64,000 nucleotides of DNA from positions 94,087 to 158,086 of the forward strand of contig NZ_LGCN01000063.1 in assembly GCF_001279005.1 (NCBI RefSeq). The letters are read 5' to 3'. Below the pieces are notes generated by a model. It did not search any database and was not told the origin of the DNA. It saw only the letters and a program-made list of their open reading frames with translations. Shown one piece after another: positions 17,694 to 26,834 of the stretch. The position numbers were made by a program, and so were the translations under genes. The stretch is from Streptomyces caelestis. Lineage in GTDB: Bacteria; Actinomycetota; Actinomycetes; Streptomycetales; Streptomycetaceae. Each line of letters opens with the position of its first letter. Position 1 is the first letter of the stretch.

Positions 17694-18284
17694 ATGCTCA
17701 CGCGCCGTCTGCGCACCCGCATCGCCCCGCTCGCCCTCACCACCGCCCTGGTCGGCGGCCTCGCCGTCACCACGACCGCGACCGCCCCGGACGCCCGTGC
17801 GGCGAGCGGCAGCTACTACCTGTACTTCAAGAAGAACACGTCCGATCCGATCAACTCCAAGCTCTACCTGATGAAGAGCGTCGCCAACGCCAAGGACAAG
17901 GTCGTCGCCAAGTACCGCGCCGGCTCCGGCAACGGCAGCCAGAACGAGTGCGCCGTCAGCAAGGGGTGGCTGCCCGGGACCACCACGAAGAACGGCAAGT
18001 ACACCATCGAGTTCCACCGCACCGACTTCGACGGCGTCATCAACGGCTACGTCATCAAGCTGTCCGACAAGAAGTGCAGCAAGGGCACCAAGCGCACGGA
18101 GCTGTTCGTGCACAGCGAGATGAAGCCGAACGGCAAGCAGGGCACCATCGAGCCCGAGCGCTGGGACGGCACGCGCGACTACTACTCCAACGGCTGCGTC
18201 AAGCTGAAGCCGGCCGACATCAAGGACCTCTTCGCCAAGGCCAAGCGCTACGGCTGGCCGAAGACGCTCTACGTCGTCAAGTAG
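17694..18284 (+). CDS. Secreted L,D-transpeptidase-like (YkuD) protein
   Basis: 196 aa; ATG at 17694 with GAAGGAG at 17680-17686. A clear signal peptide (RRLRTR, then a hydrophobic core) ends at about residue 36 with A-R-A. The C-terminal half has the YkuD-like catalytic layout FVHSEMKPNG...YYSNGCVKL, i.e. a His followed by SxGC with the nucleophile Cys. This predicts a cell-wall cross-linking or related enzyme acting outside the membrane. The body is unusually Lys-rich for this genome. There is no obvious operon partner. Confidence 0.72.
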   Translation: MLTRRLRTRIAPLALTTALVGGLAVTTTATAPDARAASGSYYLYFKKNTSDPINSKLYLMKSVANAKDKVVAKYRAGSGNGSQNECAVSKGWLPGTTTKNGKYTIEFHRTDFDGVINGYVIKLSDKKCSKGTKRTELFVHSEMKPNGKQGTIEPERWDGTRDYYSNGCVKLKPADIKDLFAKAKRYGWPKTLYVVK

Positions 18285-18315
18285 GTCGCGCGGAAGCCGC
18301 CGACTGCAGGCGGGA

Positions 18316-18335
18316 GTCCGCGCGTCAGCGCGGAC
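18316..18335. terminator. Short hairpin between convergent genes
   Basis: Arms GTCCGCGC and GCGCGGAC with a 4-base loop, overlapping the stop codon of the VOC gene on the minus strand. It may terminate the transpeptidase-like transcript. Confidence 0.45.
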
Positions 18336-19128
18336 CCTGCAGCAGTGCCAGCCGTGCCCCCTCCGGGTCCGCCACCAGGGTGACGCGGCCGTGGTCCCCG
18401 TCGCGGGCCGGCGCCAGGACCCGGCCGCCCAGGCGGAGGACCCGGCCCACCGCGTCGTCGGTGTCGGTCACCGTGAAGTACGTCGTCCAGTGCGGGCCCC
18501 GGTCCCGGAGGGGGGCCCTGCCCACGCCGTGGACGCCGGCCACCGGGCGGCCGTCCAGGCGCAGGGTGACGCGGTCGGGGTCGGCGGAGGCCGCCGGCTC
18601 CTCGTCGTAACCGAACACGGTCGTGTAGAACTTGGCGGCGCCGGCCGCCTCGAAGGTCGTCAGTTCGTTCCAGGCCGGTGCGCCGGGCACACCGGTGACG
18701 GCGGTGCCCGGGCTCGCGGCCGCCTGCCAGACGCCGAAGACGGCGCCGCTCGGGTCGGAGCCGATCGCCAGCCGGCCGGTGTCGGCGGCGTCCAGCGGGC
18801 CCACCCCGACGGTGCCGCCGCACGACCGCACCACGTCCGCCGTCAGGTCCGCGTCGTCCGAGGCGAAGTAGGGCGTCCAGGCGACCGGCAGATCACGGTC
18901 CGGCGGCAGCACGCCGATGCCGGCCACCTCACGTCCGTCGAGCAGGGCGCGCACGTACGGGCCGAGCTGCCGGGGGCCGGGCCGGAACTCCCAGCCGAAC
19001 AGCTCTCCGTAGAACTCCTCGGTCGCGTCCAGGCCGTGCACCATCAGGCTCACCCAGCAGGGTGTGCCGGGTGTGTGCCGAGCGGGCGTCCCGCCGTTCG
19101 GGTGGGCGTTCCCCCGTGCGTCGGTCAT
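18325..19128 (-). CDS. VOC (glyoxalase/bleomycin-resistance fold) two-domain protein
   Basis: 267 aa, ATG at 19128. There are two VOC modules: PCWVSLMVHGLDATEEFYGELFGWEF in the first half and APAWNELTTFEAAGAAKFYTTVFGY in the second, each ending in a D-P-x-G/E-A segment (SDPSGAVFGVWQ, ADPEGARLALLQ). The family includes metal-dependent lyases, dioxygenases and drug-binding proteins. The substrate cannot be told from sequence. It is monocistronic and divergent from the sulfurtransferase gene. Confidence 0.85.
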   Translation of the reverse strand: MTDARGNAHPNGGTPARHTPGTPCWVSLMVHGLDATEEFYGELFGWEFRPGPRQLGPYVRALLDGREVAGIGVLPPDRDLPVAWTPYFASDDADLTADVVRSCGGTVGVGPLDAADTGRLAIGSDPSGAVFGVWQAAASPGTAVTGVPGAPAWNELTTFEAAGAAKFYTTVFGYDEEPAASADPDRVTLRLDGRPVAGVHGVGRAPLRDRGPHWTTYFTVTDTDDAVGRVLRLGGRVLAPARDGDHGRVTLVADPEGARLALLQGPR

Positions 19129-19447
19129 CGTCACTCTCTCCTCGGCCGCCGCGCGGTGGCCGTGCTCTCCTCGACCCGGTGGGGCCGCATCGCGTGCGAT
19201 CCGCGGGTGATCCCCGGGCCGGCCGGGGGCCGGCCGCGGTCCGCGCCGGCGCACGCCCCGCGCGGGCCTCGCTCCCGGAGGATGCCCGATACGTGGGTCC
19301 TCGTCCGTTTCGGCGCGCTCGCCGGCGGGTGTCGATCGGTTGTGCATTGTGTGATCGAGTCGATACAACCGGTGATCGGGGTCGTCCGGCCGAGCAGAGT
19401 AGCCGGACGGGGACGGATCGGCCACTCCGTACGCGAGGATGGTGGCC
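19129..19447. other. Divergent intergenic region
   Basis: About 320 bases between the VOC and sulfurtransferase genes. It contains a relatively A/T-rich stretch at 19330-19385 with CGGTTGT (19337-19343) and its inverted copy ACAACCG (19375-19381). No ORF is convincing. Both promoters probably lie here. Confidence 0.4.
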
Positions 19448-20299
19448 ATGAACGCCATCATCTCCGCATCCGAACTCGTGAGCGCGCTGGCGGGCCCCCA
19501 CCCGCCGGTGCTGCTCGACGTGCGCTGGCAGCTCAGCCTGGCCGCGGCGGCCGGCGCGCCGCCGTTCGACGGACGGGCCGCGTACCGGGCCGGGCACCTT
19601 CCGGGGGCCGTCTTCGTCGACCTCGACGAGGAGTTGGCGTCCGCGCCGGGCGGGCACGGCCGCCATCCGCTGCCGGACCTGGAGGTGTTCGGCGCCGCGA
19701 TGCGGCGGGCGGGCGTGTCGTCCGCCGCGCCGGTGGTCGTGTACGACGGGGGCCTGGGCTGGGGCGCCGCCCGCGCGTGGTGGCTGCTGCGCTGGACGGG
19801 TCACCCGGACGTGCGGGTCCTGGACGGCGGGTTGCCGTCCTGGGAGGGCCCGTTGGAGACGTCGGTGCCGCAGCCGGCCGAGGGGGACTTCGTGCCGGTG
19901 CCGGGGGCTGCCGGGCTGCTCGACGCCGACGGCGCGGCGGCGCTGGCGCGTTCGGGGGTGCTGCTGGACGCCCGCGCGGGGGAGCGGTACCGGGGTGAGG
20001 TGGAGCCGATCGACCGGGTGGGCGGGCACATCCCCGGCGCGGTCTCGGCGCCCACGACGGAGAACGTCGGCGCCGACGGCCGTTTCCTGTCCGCCGGGGA
20101 ACTGGGCGCCCGCTTCAAGGAGCTGGGCGTGTCGCAGGGTTCACCGGTCGGCGTGTACTGCGGCTCGGGTGTCTCCGCCGCGCACGAGGTGCTGGCGCTG
20201 GCGGTCGCGGGCATCCCGGCGGCGCTGTACGTCGGTTCCTGGTCGGAGTGGTCGTCCGACCCCGGGCGGCCGGTCGCGGTGGGTCCGGACCCGCGGTAG
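19448..20299 (+). CDS. Sulfurtransferase (tandem rhodanese)
   Basis: 283 aa from ATG at 19448. In-frame ATG at 19439 and GTG at 19442 also exist, but GAGGA at 19434-19438 is best placed for 19448. There are two rhodanese domains: the first, inactive one has LLDVRWQLSL, GHLPGAVFVDLD and VVVYDGGLGWGAARAWWLL; the second has LLDARAGERYRGE, GHIPGAVSAP and the catalytic loop YCGSGVSAA with its Cys. This is the layout of thiosulfate or mercaptopyruvate sulfurtransferases, which pass sulfur through a Cys persulfide. Confidence 0.92.
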   Translation: MNAIISASELVSALAGPHPPVLLDVRWQLSLAAAAGAPPFDGRAAYRAGHLPGAVFVDLDEELASAPGGHGRHPLPDLEVFGAAMRRAGVSSAAPVVVYDGGLGWGAARAWWLLRWTGHPDVRVLDGGLPSWEGPLETSVPQPAEGDFVPVPGAAGLLDADGAAALARSGVLLDARAGERYRGEVEPIDRVGGHIPGAVSAPTTENVGADGRFLSAGELGARFKELGVSQGSPVGVYCGSGVSAAHEVLALAVAGIPAALYVGSWSEWSSDPGRPVAVGPDPR

Positions 20300-20319
20300 G
20301 CCGGCTCCGAAGCGCACGA

Positions 20320-20349
20320 AGGGGCGCCCGCCGCACGGCGGGCGCCCCT
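20320..20349. terminator. Bidirectional terminator between sulfurtransferase and sepH
   Basis: A 14-bp perfect GC stem (AGGGGCGCCCGCCG and its complement) with a 2-base centre lies between two convergent genes. Confidence 0.8.
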
Positions 20350-20392
20350 CACGTCACGTCAACCGGTCGCGGACGCGGACCGCCCGAAGGGG

Positions 20393-21430
20393 CTACTCCT
20401 GCTTCTTCCGCCGCGTCCCGAACACGATCTCGTCCCAGCTCGGCACCGCCGCGCGGCGGCCCGGGCGGACGCCGTCCGCCTCGGCCTGACGGTCGGTCGA
20501 GCCGATGAGCCGGTCCCGGTGGCTGCTGACGGAACGCGGCATGAGGACGTCCGCGTACGCGGCCCCGGCCGAGGCCGCGGGGGCCGGTGGCTCCTCCGCC
20601 TCGGGCTCGGGGTCCGGCTCCTCGGGGGCGGTCTCGGGCGCGCGCTCCGGCACCACCAGGTCGCCCCGGAAGCTCGGCACCGCCTCCAGCAGGCTGGTGA
20701 GCGAGTCCCGTTCACCCGATGCCGTGGCCGTCAGGGACTCCTCGTCGGGCTCGGACGCCTGCGCGGGCAGGCTCGTCCGCTCGCGGTCGCCGGGGCGGTC
20801 CCGCGGCAGCCGGGCGATGCGCGGCACGAACGGGAAACTGGGCTCGGGCGCGGCGAGGTCGTCGGACTCGCCGATCAACGAGCGCGCCTCGTCGTCGACG
20901 GCCTGGACGAGCCGCCGGGGCGGGTCGTACGTCCAGCTAGCCGAGTGCGGCTCGCCCGCGACCAGATAGACCAGCAGCACCTCCCAGGTGCCGTCGTCGC
21001 GGCGCCAGGAGTCCCACTGGACGGTGTCCTTGTCGGCGCCGCGCAGCAGCAGCCGCTCCTGCACCGCCTCACCCAGCGGGGGACCGGAGTTCTCGCCGGG
21101 GCGGCGGACCGGGGTCTTGCGGGCGCGCTCGGCCATGAACGCGCGCTCGGCGAGGACGGGGCCCTCGAAGCGGCGTACGCGGTCCACAGGGATGCCGGCC
21201 ATCTGGGCGACCTCTTCCGCGGTCGCGCCGGCCCTTATGCGTGCCTGGATGTCGCGGGGGCGGAGGTGGCTCTCCACCTCGATCTCGATCTGGCCGAGGC
21301 GGGGACGGTCGCCGCGCACGGCGGCGCGGAGCCGTTCGTCGATCGGAAGCGTGTACTCCGTGCTGTCCGCAGCCTTCAGCACCAGCCGTGTGCCGTCATT
21401 CGAGACGGCCACGACACGCAGTTCCGGCAT
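20393..21430 (-). CDS. sepH: SepH, cell division protein
   Basis: 345 aa; ATG at 21430 with GGGAGG just upstream. The N-terminal DUF3071 region has MPELRVVAVSNDGTRLVLK, YTLPIDERLRAA and a helix-turn-helix RPRDIQARIRAGATAEEVAQ...IPVDRVRRFEGPVLAER. A second conserved patch (DTVQWDSWRRDDGTWEVLLVY) is followed by a long acidic Glu/Pro-rich disordered tail with a conserved end PSWDEIVFGTRRKKQE. SepH is an actinobacterial activator of FtsZ ring assembly in sporulation septation. Its gene closes the local minus-strand unit. Confidence 0.95.
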   Translation of the reverse strand: MPELRVVAVSNDGTRLVLKAADSTEYTLPIDERLRAAVRGDRPRLGQIEIEVESHLRPRDIQARIRAGATAEEVAQMAGIPVDRVRRFEGPVLAERAFMAERARKTPVRRPGENSGPPLGEAVQERLLLRGADKDTVQWDSWRRDDGTWEVLLVYLVAGEPHSASWTYDPPRRLVQAVDDEARSLIGESDDLAAPEPSFPFVPRIARLPRDRPGDRERTSLPAQASEPDEESLTATASGERDSLTSLLEAVPSFRGDLVVPERAPETAPEEPDPEPEAEEPPAPAASAGAAYADVLMPRSVSSHRDRLIGSTDRQAEADGVRPGRRAAVPSWDEIVFGTRRKKQE

Positions 21431-21742
21431 GGGGACCTCCCGGGTGGTGCCTGCCGACGTCACGTGCGTCGCTGCTTCCGCTAGTCGAGTGTGGCCTGCC
21501 CGGGTGCAGCCTGCCACAACCTTGCCGAGTTGCCCGGCGTGTCGGGCGCGGGCCCTGGATCGCCGTTATGGCACGGTTACTTATTCGCAACGCTAAGTGA
21601 CCAACTGCCTCACCCTGTGCAACCAGTCCCCTCCCGGCGGTCCTCGAGGTCCGGGCACCCTGACGGGAGACCGGCCCCAGGGCTCGCAACAGTACTCCAT
21701 TTGGGCCACCTGCGTGGATTGGCACGCCGTGCAACGAATCCT
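21431..21742. other. Intergenic region upstream of sepH
   Basis: About 310 bases with a local drop in GC near 21565-21605 (TTATGGCACGG, TTACTTATTCGCAA). It presumably contains the sepH promoter. No gene is seen. Confidence 0.4.
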
Positions 21743-23062
21743 CTACGACCCCAGGACCCTCCGCAAGTAGTCGTTCCGGAACCGGCGTTCCGGGTCGAGC
21801 CGGTCCCGGAGCGCCGTGAACTCCCCGAAGCGCGGGTACATCCGGGAGAGGTGCTCCGCGTCCCGTGTGTGGATCTTCCCCCAGTGGGGCCGCCCCTCGT
21901 GCGCGGTGAAGATGCGCTCGGCCGCGGTGAAATACCCCTGATAGGGGGTGCCCTTGAACATGTGGACGGCGATGTAGGCGCTGTCCCGGCCGGACGCGGT
22001 GGACAGCGTGATGTCGTCGGCCGGCGCGGTGCGCACCTCCACGGGGAAGCCGACCCGCAGCGGCGAGCGGTCGACCATCGCCTTCAGCTCCCGCAGCGTC
22101 TCCACCAGGGCCTCGCGCGGTACGGCGTACTCCATCTCCACGAAGCGCACCCGGCGCGGCGAGGTGAACACCTTGTACGGGATGTCGGTGTACGTCCGCG
22201 CGGAGAGCGCCCTGCTGGAGATCCGCGCGATGGCCGGAACGCTCGCGGGCACCGCGCGGCCGACCAGGTTGACCGCGTGGAACACCCCGTTGGAGAGGAA
22301 CTCGTCCTCGAACCAGCCCTTGAACCGCGGCACCGGCCGCTCCGGTCCCGCGCTGCGGTTGTTGCGCTTGGTGTTGGTGTTGCCGGTGTGCGGGAACCAG
22401 TAGAACTCGAAGTGCTCGTTCTCGGCGTACAGCTGGTCGAAGTCGGCGCAGACCCGGTCGAAGGGCATCGGCTCCTCGCGGGCCGTGAGCAGGAAGAGCG
22501 GCTCCACGGAGAAGGTGATCGCGGTGACGACGCCGAGGGCGCCGAGTCCGATCCGGGCGGCCGCGAAGACGTCCGGGTTCTCCTTCGCGGAGCAGGTGAG
22601 CACCGAGCCGTCGGCGGTGACCAGTTCCAGGCCCCGGATCTGGGCGGCGAGGGAGGCCGAGTCGCGGCCCGTGCCGTGGGTGCCCGTACTGGTGGCCCCG
22701 GAGACCGTCTGCTCCATGATGTCGCCCATGTTGGTCAGCGACAGGCCCTCCCGCGCGAGGGCCAGGTTCAGCCGTTTGAGCGGGGTGCCGGCCTCCACGG
22801 TGACCGTGCCGGCCGCGCGGTCGACGTGCCGTATGCCCGTCAGCAGGTGAGGGCGGATCAGCAGGCCGTCGGTGGCGGCTATGGAGGTGAAGGAGTGCCC
22901 GGTGCCGACCGCCTTCACCGGCATGCCGTCCTCGGCGGCCCGGCGCACGGCGGCGGCCAGTTCGTCGACGGAGGCGGGCGCGGTCTCCCGCGCGGGACGG
23001 ACGCGGACGGTGCCGCCCCAGTTACGCCATGTGCCGTTCCCCGTGCTCGCTGTGCTGCCCAA
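21743..23062 (-). CDS. FAD-linked lactone/sugar oxidase (D-arabinono-1,4-lactone oxidase type)
   Basis: 439 aa from TTG at 23062, chosen because GGGGAGG sits 5 bases before it and the product begins GSTASTGNGTWRNWGG, like homologues. The N-terminal VAO-type FAD domain has VKAVGTGHSFTSIAATDGLLI, where the His of GHS is the usual covalent flavin site, and GDIMEQTVSGATSTGTHGTG. The C-terminal ALO-like domain has HFEFYWFPHTGNT and ends with HTRDAEHLSRMYPRFGEF. It overlaps the MFS gene by 41 bases on the same strand, which implies coupled translation; the transporter may move the oxidase's substrate or product. Confidence 0.88.
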   Translation of the reverse strand: MGSTASTGNGTWRNWGGTVRVRPARETAPASVDELAAAVRRAAEDGMPVKAVGTGHSFTSIAATDGLLIRPHLLTGIRHVDRAAGTVTVEAGTPLKRLNLALAREGLSLTNMGDIMEQTVSGATSTGTHGTGRDSASLAAQIRGLELVTADGSVLTCSAKENPDVFAAARIGLGALGVVTAITFSVEPLFLLTAREEPMPFDRVCADFDQLYAENEHFEFYWFPHTGNTNTKRNNRSAGPERPVPRFKGWFEDEFLSNGVFHAVNLVGRAVPASVPAIARISSRALSARTYTDIPYKVFTSPRRVRFVEMEYAVPREALVETLRELKAMVDRSPLRVGFPVEVRTAPADDITLSTASGRDSAYIAVHMFKGTPYQGYFTAAERIFTAHEGRPHWGKIHTRDAEHLSRMYPRFGEFTALRDRLDPERRFRNDYLRRVLGS

Positions 23063-24260
23063 CGGAGCCTCCCCGACCCGGAGCCGGCCGCTCGAGCCGG
23101 CGGTACCCGAGGAACCCCACCCCGACCGCGACGGCCCCGGCCACCGCCGGAACCCCGTACCCGGCACGCGCCCCGGCCGCGTCGATCACCCAGCCGGCCG
23201 CGGAGGAACCGGTGGCGATCCCGACCGCGAGCCCGGTGCTCACCCAGGTCATGCCCTCGGTGAGCTGCGCGCGTGGTACGTGCTCTTCGATGAGGGACAT
23301 CGTCGTGATCATCGTCGGAGCGATGGACAGACCCGCAACGAACAGCGCCACGGCCAGGAACGGCAGGTTCCCGACCAGTAGGAGTGGGATCATACTCACG
23401 GCCATGGCGCACACGCCCAGAAGCCAACGGCGTTCCGGCGCCCCCGCGAAGTGCAGCAGTCCGAACACGACGCCCGCCACGCAGGAACCCAGCGCGTACA
23501 CGGCGAGCACCACGCTCGCGGCGGCCTTGTGCCCCTCCTCCTCGGCGAACGCCACGGTGACCACGTCCACGGCGCCGAAGACGGCCCCTGTCGCCACGAA
23601 CGTCGCGACCAGCACCTGGAGGCCCGGGGCGCGCAGTGCCGAGCCGCCGCCCGTGTGCTCGCGCGGGTGCGGCTCGGGCTCGGTGGCGCGCTGCGCGGTC
23701 AGCCAGAAGACGCCGACCGCCAGGAAGCAGGCCGCGAGCAGCGGGCCGGCCTCCGGGAACCAGGCCGTGGACAGTCCGATGGAGACGATCGGTCCGAAGA
23801 TGAAGCACATCTCGTCCACCACGGACTCGAACGAGTACGCGGTGTGCAGCTTCGGGGTGCCCCGGTACAGGGCGGCCCAGCGGGCCCGGACCATCGAGCC
23901 GACGCTCGGCACGCAGCCGATGCCGACGCACGCGACGAACAGCACCCACTCCGGCCACCCGTAGTGCGCGGCGAACAGCAGCACCGCCGCCGCGCTGAGC
24001 GAGACCAGCGTCGCGGGGCGCAGCACCCGCCGCTGCCCGTACCGGTCCACCAGGCGCGAGACCTGCGGGCCCGCCACGGCGGCGGCCAGCGCGATGGTCG
24101 CCGACAGCGCGCCGGCCAGCCCGTACTCCCCGGTGAGCTGGGAGACCATCGTCACGACGCCGATGCCCATCATGGACAGCGGCATCCGGCCGAGGAACCC
24201 CGCGGCGGAGAAGGCCCTGCTGCCGGGGGCGGCGAACAGGGCGCGGTAGGGGCTGGGCAC
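23022..24260 (-). CDS. MFS transporter
   Basis: 412 aa, GTG at 24260 with GGAG upstream. About 12 hydrophobic segments are present, with a motif-A-like loop SRLVDRYGQRRVLRPATLV after TM2 and a large cytoplasmic loop QRATEPEPHPREH between TM6 and TM7. This fits a drug or small-molecule exporter. The 3' end lies inside the start of the FAD oxidase gene. Confidence 0.9.
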   Translation of the reverse strand: MPSPYRALFAAPGSRAFSAAGFLGRMPLSMMGIGVVTMVSQLTGEYGLAGALSATIALAAAVAGPQVSRLVDRYGQRRVLRPATLVSLSAAAVLLFAAHYGWPEWVLFVACVGIGCVPSVGSMVRARWAALYRGTPKLHTAYSFESVVDEMCFIFGPIVSIGLSTAWFPEAGPLLAACFLAVGVFWLTAQRATEPEPHPREHTGGGSALRAPGLQVLVATFVATGAVFGAVDVVTVAFAEEEGHKAAASVVLAVYALGSCVAGVVFGLLHFAGAPERRWLLGVCAMAVSMIPLLLVGNLPFLAVALFVAGLSIAPTMITTMSLIEEHVPRAQLTEGMTWVSTGLAVGIATGSSAAGWVIDAAGARAGYGVPAVAGAVAVGVGFLGYRRLERPAPGRGGSVGQHSEHGERHMA

Positions 24261-24396
24261 GGGGGTCTCCGAAGGTCTCGGTAAGGCGCGACCGCTGTCG
24301 GTACAACTTACGGGTCAGGTCACCCTAATGCACCCGGAAACGCCGTCCCGCGGCTGGTGACACCCCCGCCCCGTCCCGCCCGTCGGCGCCGGGTGG

Positions 24397-24402
24397 CAGG
24401 AT
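24397..24402 (+). promoter_or_regulatory. Possible -10 box (CAGGAT) for leaderless hemH mRNA
   Basis: CAGGAT ends 6 bases before the ATG of the ferrochelatase gene and there is no ribosome-binding sequence in between, the layout of a leaderless transcript. No clear -35 box is seen. Confidence 0.4.
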
Positions 24403-24408
24403 CGAGAC

Positions 24409-25536
24409 ATGCCTGACGTGCTCGATGCCAGCCCTTACGACGCCCTGCTCCTGCTCTCTTTCGGTGGTCCCGAAGGCCCGGACGACGTGGTCCCGTTCCT
24501 GGAGAACGTGACGCGCGGGCGCGGCATCCCCAAGGAACGCCTCAAGGAGGTCGGGCAGCACTACTTCCTCTACGGCGGGGTCAGCCCCATCAACGACCAG
24601 AACCGCGCCCTGCTGGCCGCGTTGCGCGGGGACTTCGCCGACCACGGACTGGACCTGCCGGTCTACTGGGGCAACCGCAACTGGGCGCCCTACCTCACCG
24701 ACACCCTGCGCGAGATGGTCCGGGACGGCCGCCGCCGCATCCTCGTCCTGGCCACCAGCGCCTACGCCTCGTACTCCGGCTGCCGCCAGTACCGGGAGAA
24801 CCTCGCCGACGCCCTCGCCACCCTGGAGGCGGAAGGGCTGGAGCCGCCGAAGGTCGACAAGCTGCGGCACTACTTCAACCACCCCGGCTTCGTCGAGCCC
24901 ATGATCGACGGGGTCGTGCGGTCGCTCGCCGACCTTCCCGAGGACGTCCGGGACGGCGCGCACATCGCCTTCTGCACCCACTCGATCCCCACCTCCGCCG
25001 CCGACACCTCCGGCCCGGTGGAGGGGCACGGCGACGGCGGCGCGTACGTCCGGCAGCACCTGGACGTGGCCCGGCTGATCGCCGACGCCGTCCGTGAGCG
25101 CACCGGCGTCGACCACCCCTGGCAGCTCGTCTACCAGTCCCGCTCCGGCGCCCCGCACATCCCCTGGCTGGAGCCCGACATCTGCGACCACCTCGAGGAG
25201 CGGCACGCGGCCGGGGTCCCGGCCGTGGTCATGGCCCCCATCGGCTTCGTCTCCGACCACATGGAGGTCCTCTACGACCTCGACACCGAGGCCACCGCCA
25301 AGGCGGGGGAGCTGGGCCTGCCGGTGCGCCGCTCGGCGACCGTCGGCGCCGACCCGCGGTTCGCCGCCGCGATCCGCGAGCTGGTCGTGGAACGCGCCGT
25401 CGCCGAACGCGGGCAGGACGTCACGCCGTGCGCCCTGGGCGCGCTCGGCGCCAGCCACGATCTCTGCCCGGTGGGCTGCTGCCCGGCCCGCGCCCCGCGC
25501 CCCGCCGCCGCGGGTGCCGACAGCCCTTACGCGTGA
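24409..25536 (+). CDS. hemH: Ferrochelatase (coproporphyrin III type, CpfC)
   Basis: 375 aa. Inserts Fe(II) into the porphyrin; in actinobacteria the substrate is coproporphyrin III. Motifs: [21 protein letters not shown] at the start, [32 protein letters not shown] with the metal-site His, YQSRSGAP and [17 protein letters not shown] with the catalytic Glu. The C-terminus has [19 protein letters not shown], cysteines that in actinobacterial enzymes bind a [2Fe-2S] cluster. The inositol phosphatase gene follows after 8 bases, so the two form an operon. Confidence 0.96.
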   Translation: MPDVLDASPYDALLLLSFGGPEGPDDVVPFLENVTRGRGIPKERLKEVGQHYFLYGGVSPINDQNRALLAALRGDFADHGLDLPVYWGNRNWAPYLTDTLREMVRDGRRRILVLATSAYASYSGCRQYRENLADALATLEAEGLEPPKVDKLRHYFNHPGFVEPMIDGVVRSLADLPEDVRDGAHIAFCTHSIPTSAADTSGPVEGHGDGGAYVRQHLDVARLIADAVRERTGVDHPWQLVYQSRSGAPHIPWLEPDICDHLEERHAAGVPAVVMAPIGFVSDHMEVLYDLDTEATAKAGELGLPVRRSATVGADPRFAAAIRELVVERAVAERGQDVTPCALGALGASHDLCPVGCCPARAPRPAAAGADSPYA

Positions 25537-25544
25537 GGAGTACC

Positions 25545-26360
25545 GTGACCGACCCCCTGCACGTGGAACTGCTGGAACTCGCCCGGGAGGCGGCCCGCCG
25601 CGCGGGTGAGCTGCTGCGGGACGGCCGCCCGGCCGACCTCGCGGTCGCCGCGACCAAGTCCAGCCCGATCGACGTCGTCACCGAGATGGACATCGCGGCC
25701 GAGAAGCTGATCACCACGCTGATCGCCGAGCGCCGTCCGGAGGACGGCTTCCTCGGCGAGGAGGGCGCCTCCACCGAGGGCAGCAGCGGCATCCGCTGGG
25801 TGATCGACCCGCTCGACGGCACGGTCAACTACCTGTACGGCCTGCCCACCTGGGCCGTCTCCATCGCCGCCGAGCAGGACGGCGAGACCGTGGCCGGGGC
25901 GGTCGCGGCCCCCATGCGCGGTGAGGCGTACCACGCGGTGCGCGGCGGCGGCGCCTGGGCCACCGGCGCCTGGGCGGGCGAGCGGCGGCTGACCTGCCGT
26001 CCCTCGCCGCCCCTGGACCAGGCCCTGGTGTCGACCGGATTCAACTACGTCACCGAGGTCCGCACCCACCAGGCCGACGTGGCGCGGCGGCTGATCCCCC
26101 TGCTGCGGGACATCCGGCGCGGCGGCTCGGCCGCGATCGACCTGTGCGACCTCGCCGCGGGGCGCCTCGACGGCTACTACGAGCGCGGGCTGCACCCCTG
26201 GGACCTGGCGGCCGGTGACCTGATCGCCCGCGAGGCGGGCGCCCTGACCGGCGGCCGCCCCGGAGACCGCCCGTCCTGGGACCTCGCGGTCGCCGCCACC
26301 CCGGGCGTCTTCGAGCCGCTCCAGCGGCTGCTGGAGGACCACGGAGCCTGGCACGACTGA
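25545..26360 (+). CDS. Inositol monophosphatase family protein
   Basis: 271 aa from GTG at 25545 with GAGGAG upstream. Mg2+-dependent phosphatase. Metal-site motifs: DVVTEMDIAAEKLI, GEEGAS, the signature WVIDPLDGTVNYLYG, and the second signature HPWDLAAGDLIAREAGALTGG. Substrate could be inositol phosphate or a related sugar phosphate. It is translated together with hemH. Confidence 0.94.
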   Translation: MTDPLHVELLELAREAARRAGELLRDGRPADLAVAATKSSPIDVVTEMDIAAEKLITTLIAERRPEDGFLGEEGASTEGSSGIRWVIDPLDGTVNYLYGLPTWAVSIAAEQDGETVAGAVAAPMRGEAYHAVRGGGAWATGAWAGERRLTCRPSPPLDQALVSTGFNYVTEVRTHQADVARRLIPLLRDIRRGGSAAIDLCDLAAGRLDGYYERGLHPWDLAAGDLIAREAGALTGGRPGDRPSWDLAVAATPGVFEPLQRLLEDHGAWHD

Positions 26361-26503
26361 CGGGCCGCCGACGGGGGCGACGTCCGACCGGGGCCCGGCG
26401 CCCTCGCGGGCGGACGAGGGGTGAGGGTCCGCCTGCGCCCACCGCCCCCACACGCCGGCCGTGAGAGAACCGTGGGGGCGCGCCGGTGGCGGGACCGCGC
26501 CCC

Positions 26504-26540
26504 TCCCGCTCGAGCGAAGTCGGGAGTGGGGGAGCGCGCA
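26504..26540. repeat. Dispersed palindromic repeat (CTCGAGCG centre)
   Basis: CCCCTCCCGCTCGAGCGAAG faces CGGGAGTGGGG, forming an imperfect hairpin. A related unit occurs at 33590-33625. Such units are scattered in Streptomyces intergenic DNA; their role is unknown. Confidence 0.55.
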
Positions 26541-26610
26541 GGCCCGAAGGGCCGGGCACGGCCGTCTCCTCGACACCGGCTGAGGCGCCCCGTGGGCGGA
26601 CGAGCAGAAC

Positions 26611-26647
26611 GAACGGGCCCCGGCGCTGGATTCGCCGGGGCCCGTTC
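26611..26647. terminator. Strong bidirectional terminator
   Basis: A 15-bp perfect stem (GAACGGGCCCCGGCG and its complement) with a 7-base loop lies between the convergent phosphatase and small-protein genes. Confidence 0.85.
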
Positions 26648-26660
26648 CGTCGAGAGCCGG

Positions 26661-26834
26661 TCAGACGCTGTACGCGCCGACCTCCACGCCGTGTTCGGCG
26701 GCGAGGCGGCGCAGATCGTCGAGTTCGCCCTGCTCCACTTCGACGAGGAAGTCGTCGCCGTCGTCGCGGGCCCGCGAGAGATCGGACTCGGTCGCCTTTA
26801 TGCGCTGCAGAAGTCCTGCGGTGAATGCGTCCAT
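26661..26834 (-). CDS. Conserved small hypothetical protein (57 aa)
   Basis: ATG at 26834 with GAGGGGG upstream. The peptide is one predicted amphipathic helix region, MDAFTAGLLQRIKATESDL then ARDDGDDFLVEVEQGELDDL and RRLAAEHGVEVGAYSV. It is acidic with coiled-coil-like heptads. It is bounded by a strong terminator and is divergent from cutR. No function is known to me. Confidence 0.75.
   Translation of the reverse strand: MDAFTAGLLQRIKATESDLSRARDDGDDFLVEVEQGELDDLRRLAAEHGVEVGAYSV

Larger units (their letters stand above)
26361..26660. other. Repeat-rich intergenic region
   Basis: 300 bases after the phosphatase gene with no gene. It holds an imperfect inverted repeat (CCACCGCCCCCAC near 26439 against GTGGGGGCG near 26473), a Streptomyces-type palindrome at 26504-26540 and a strong terminator at 26611-26647. 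Confidence 0.6.
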
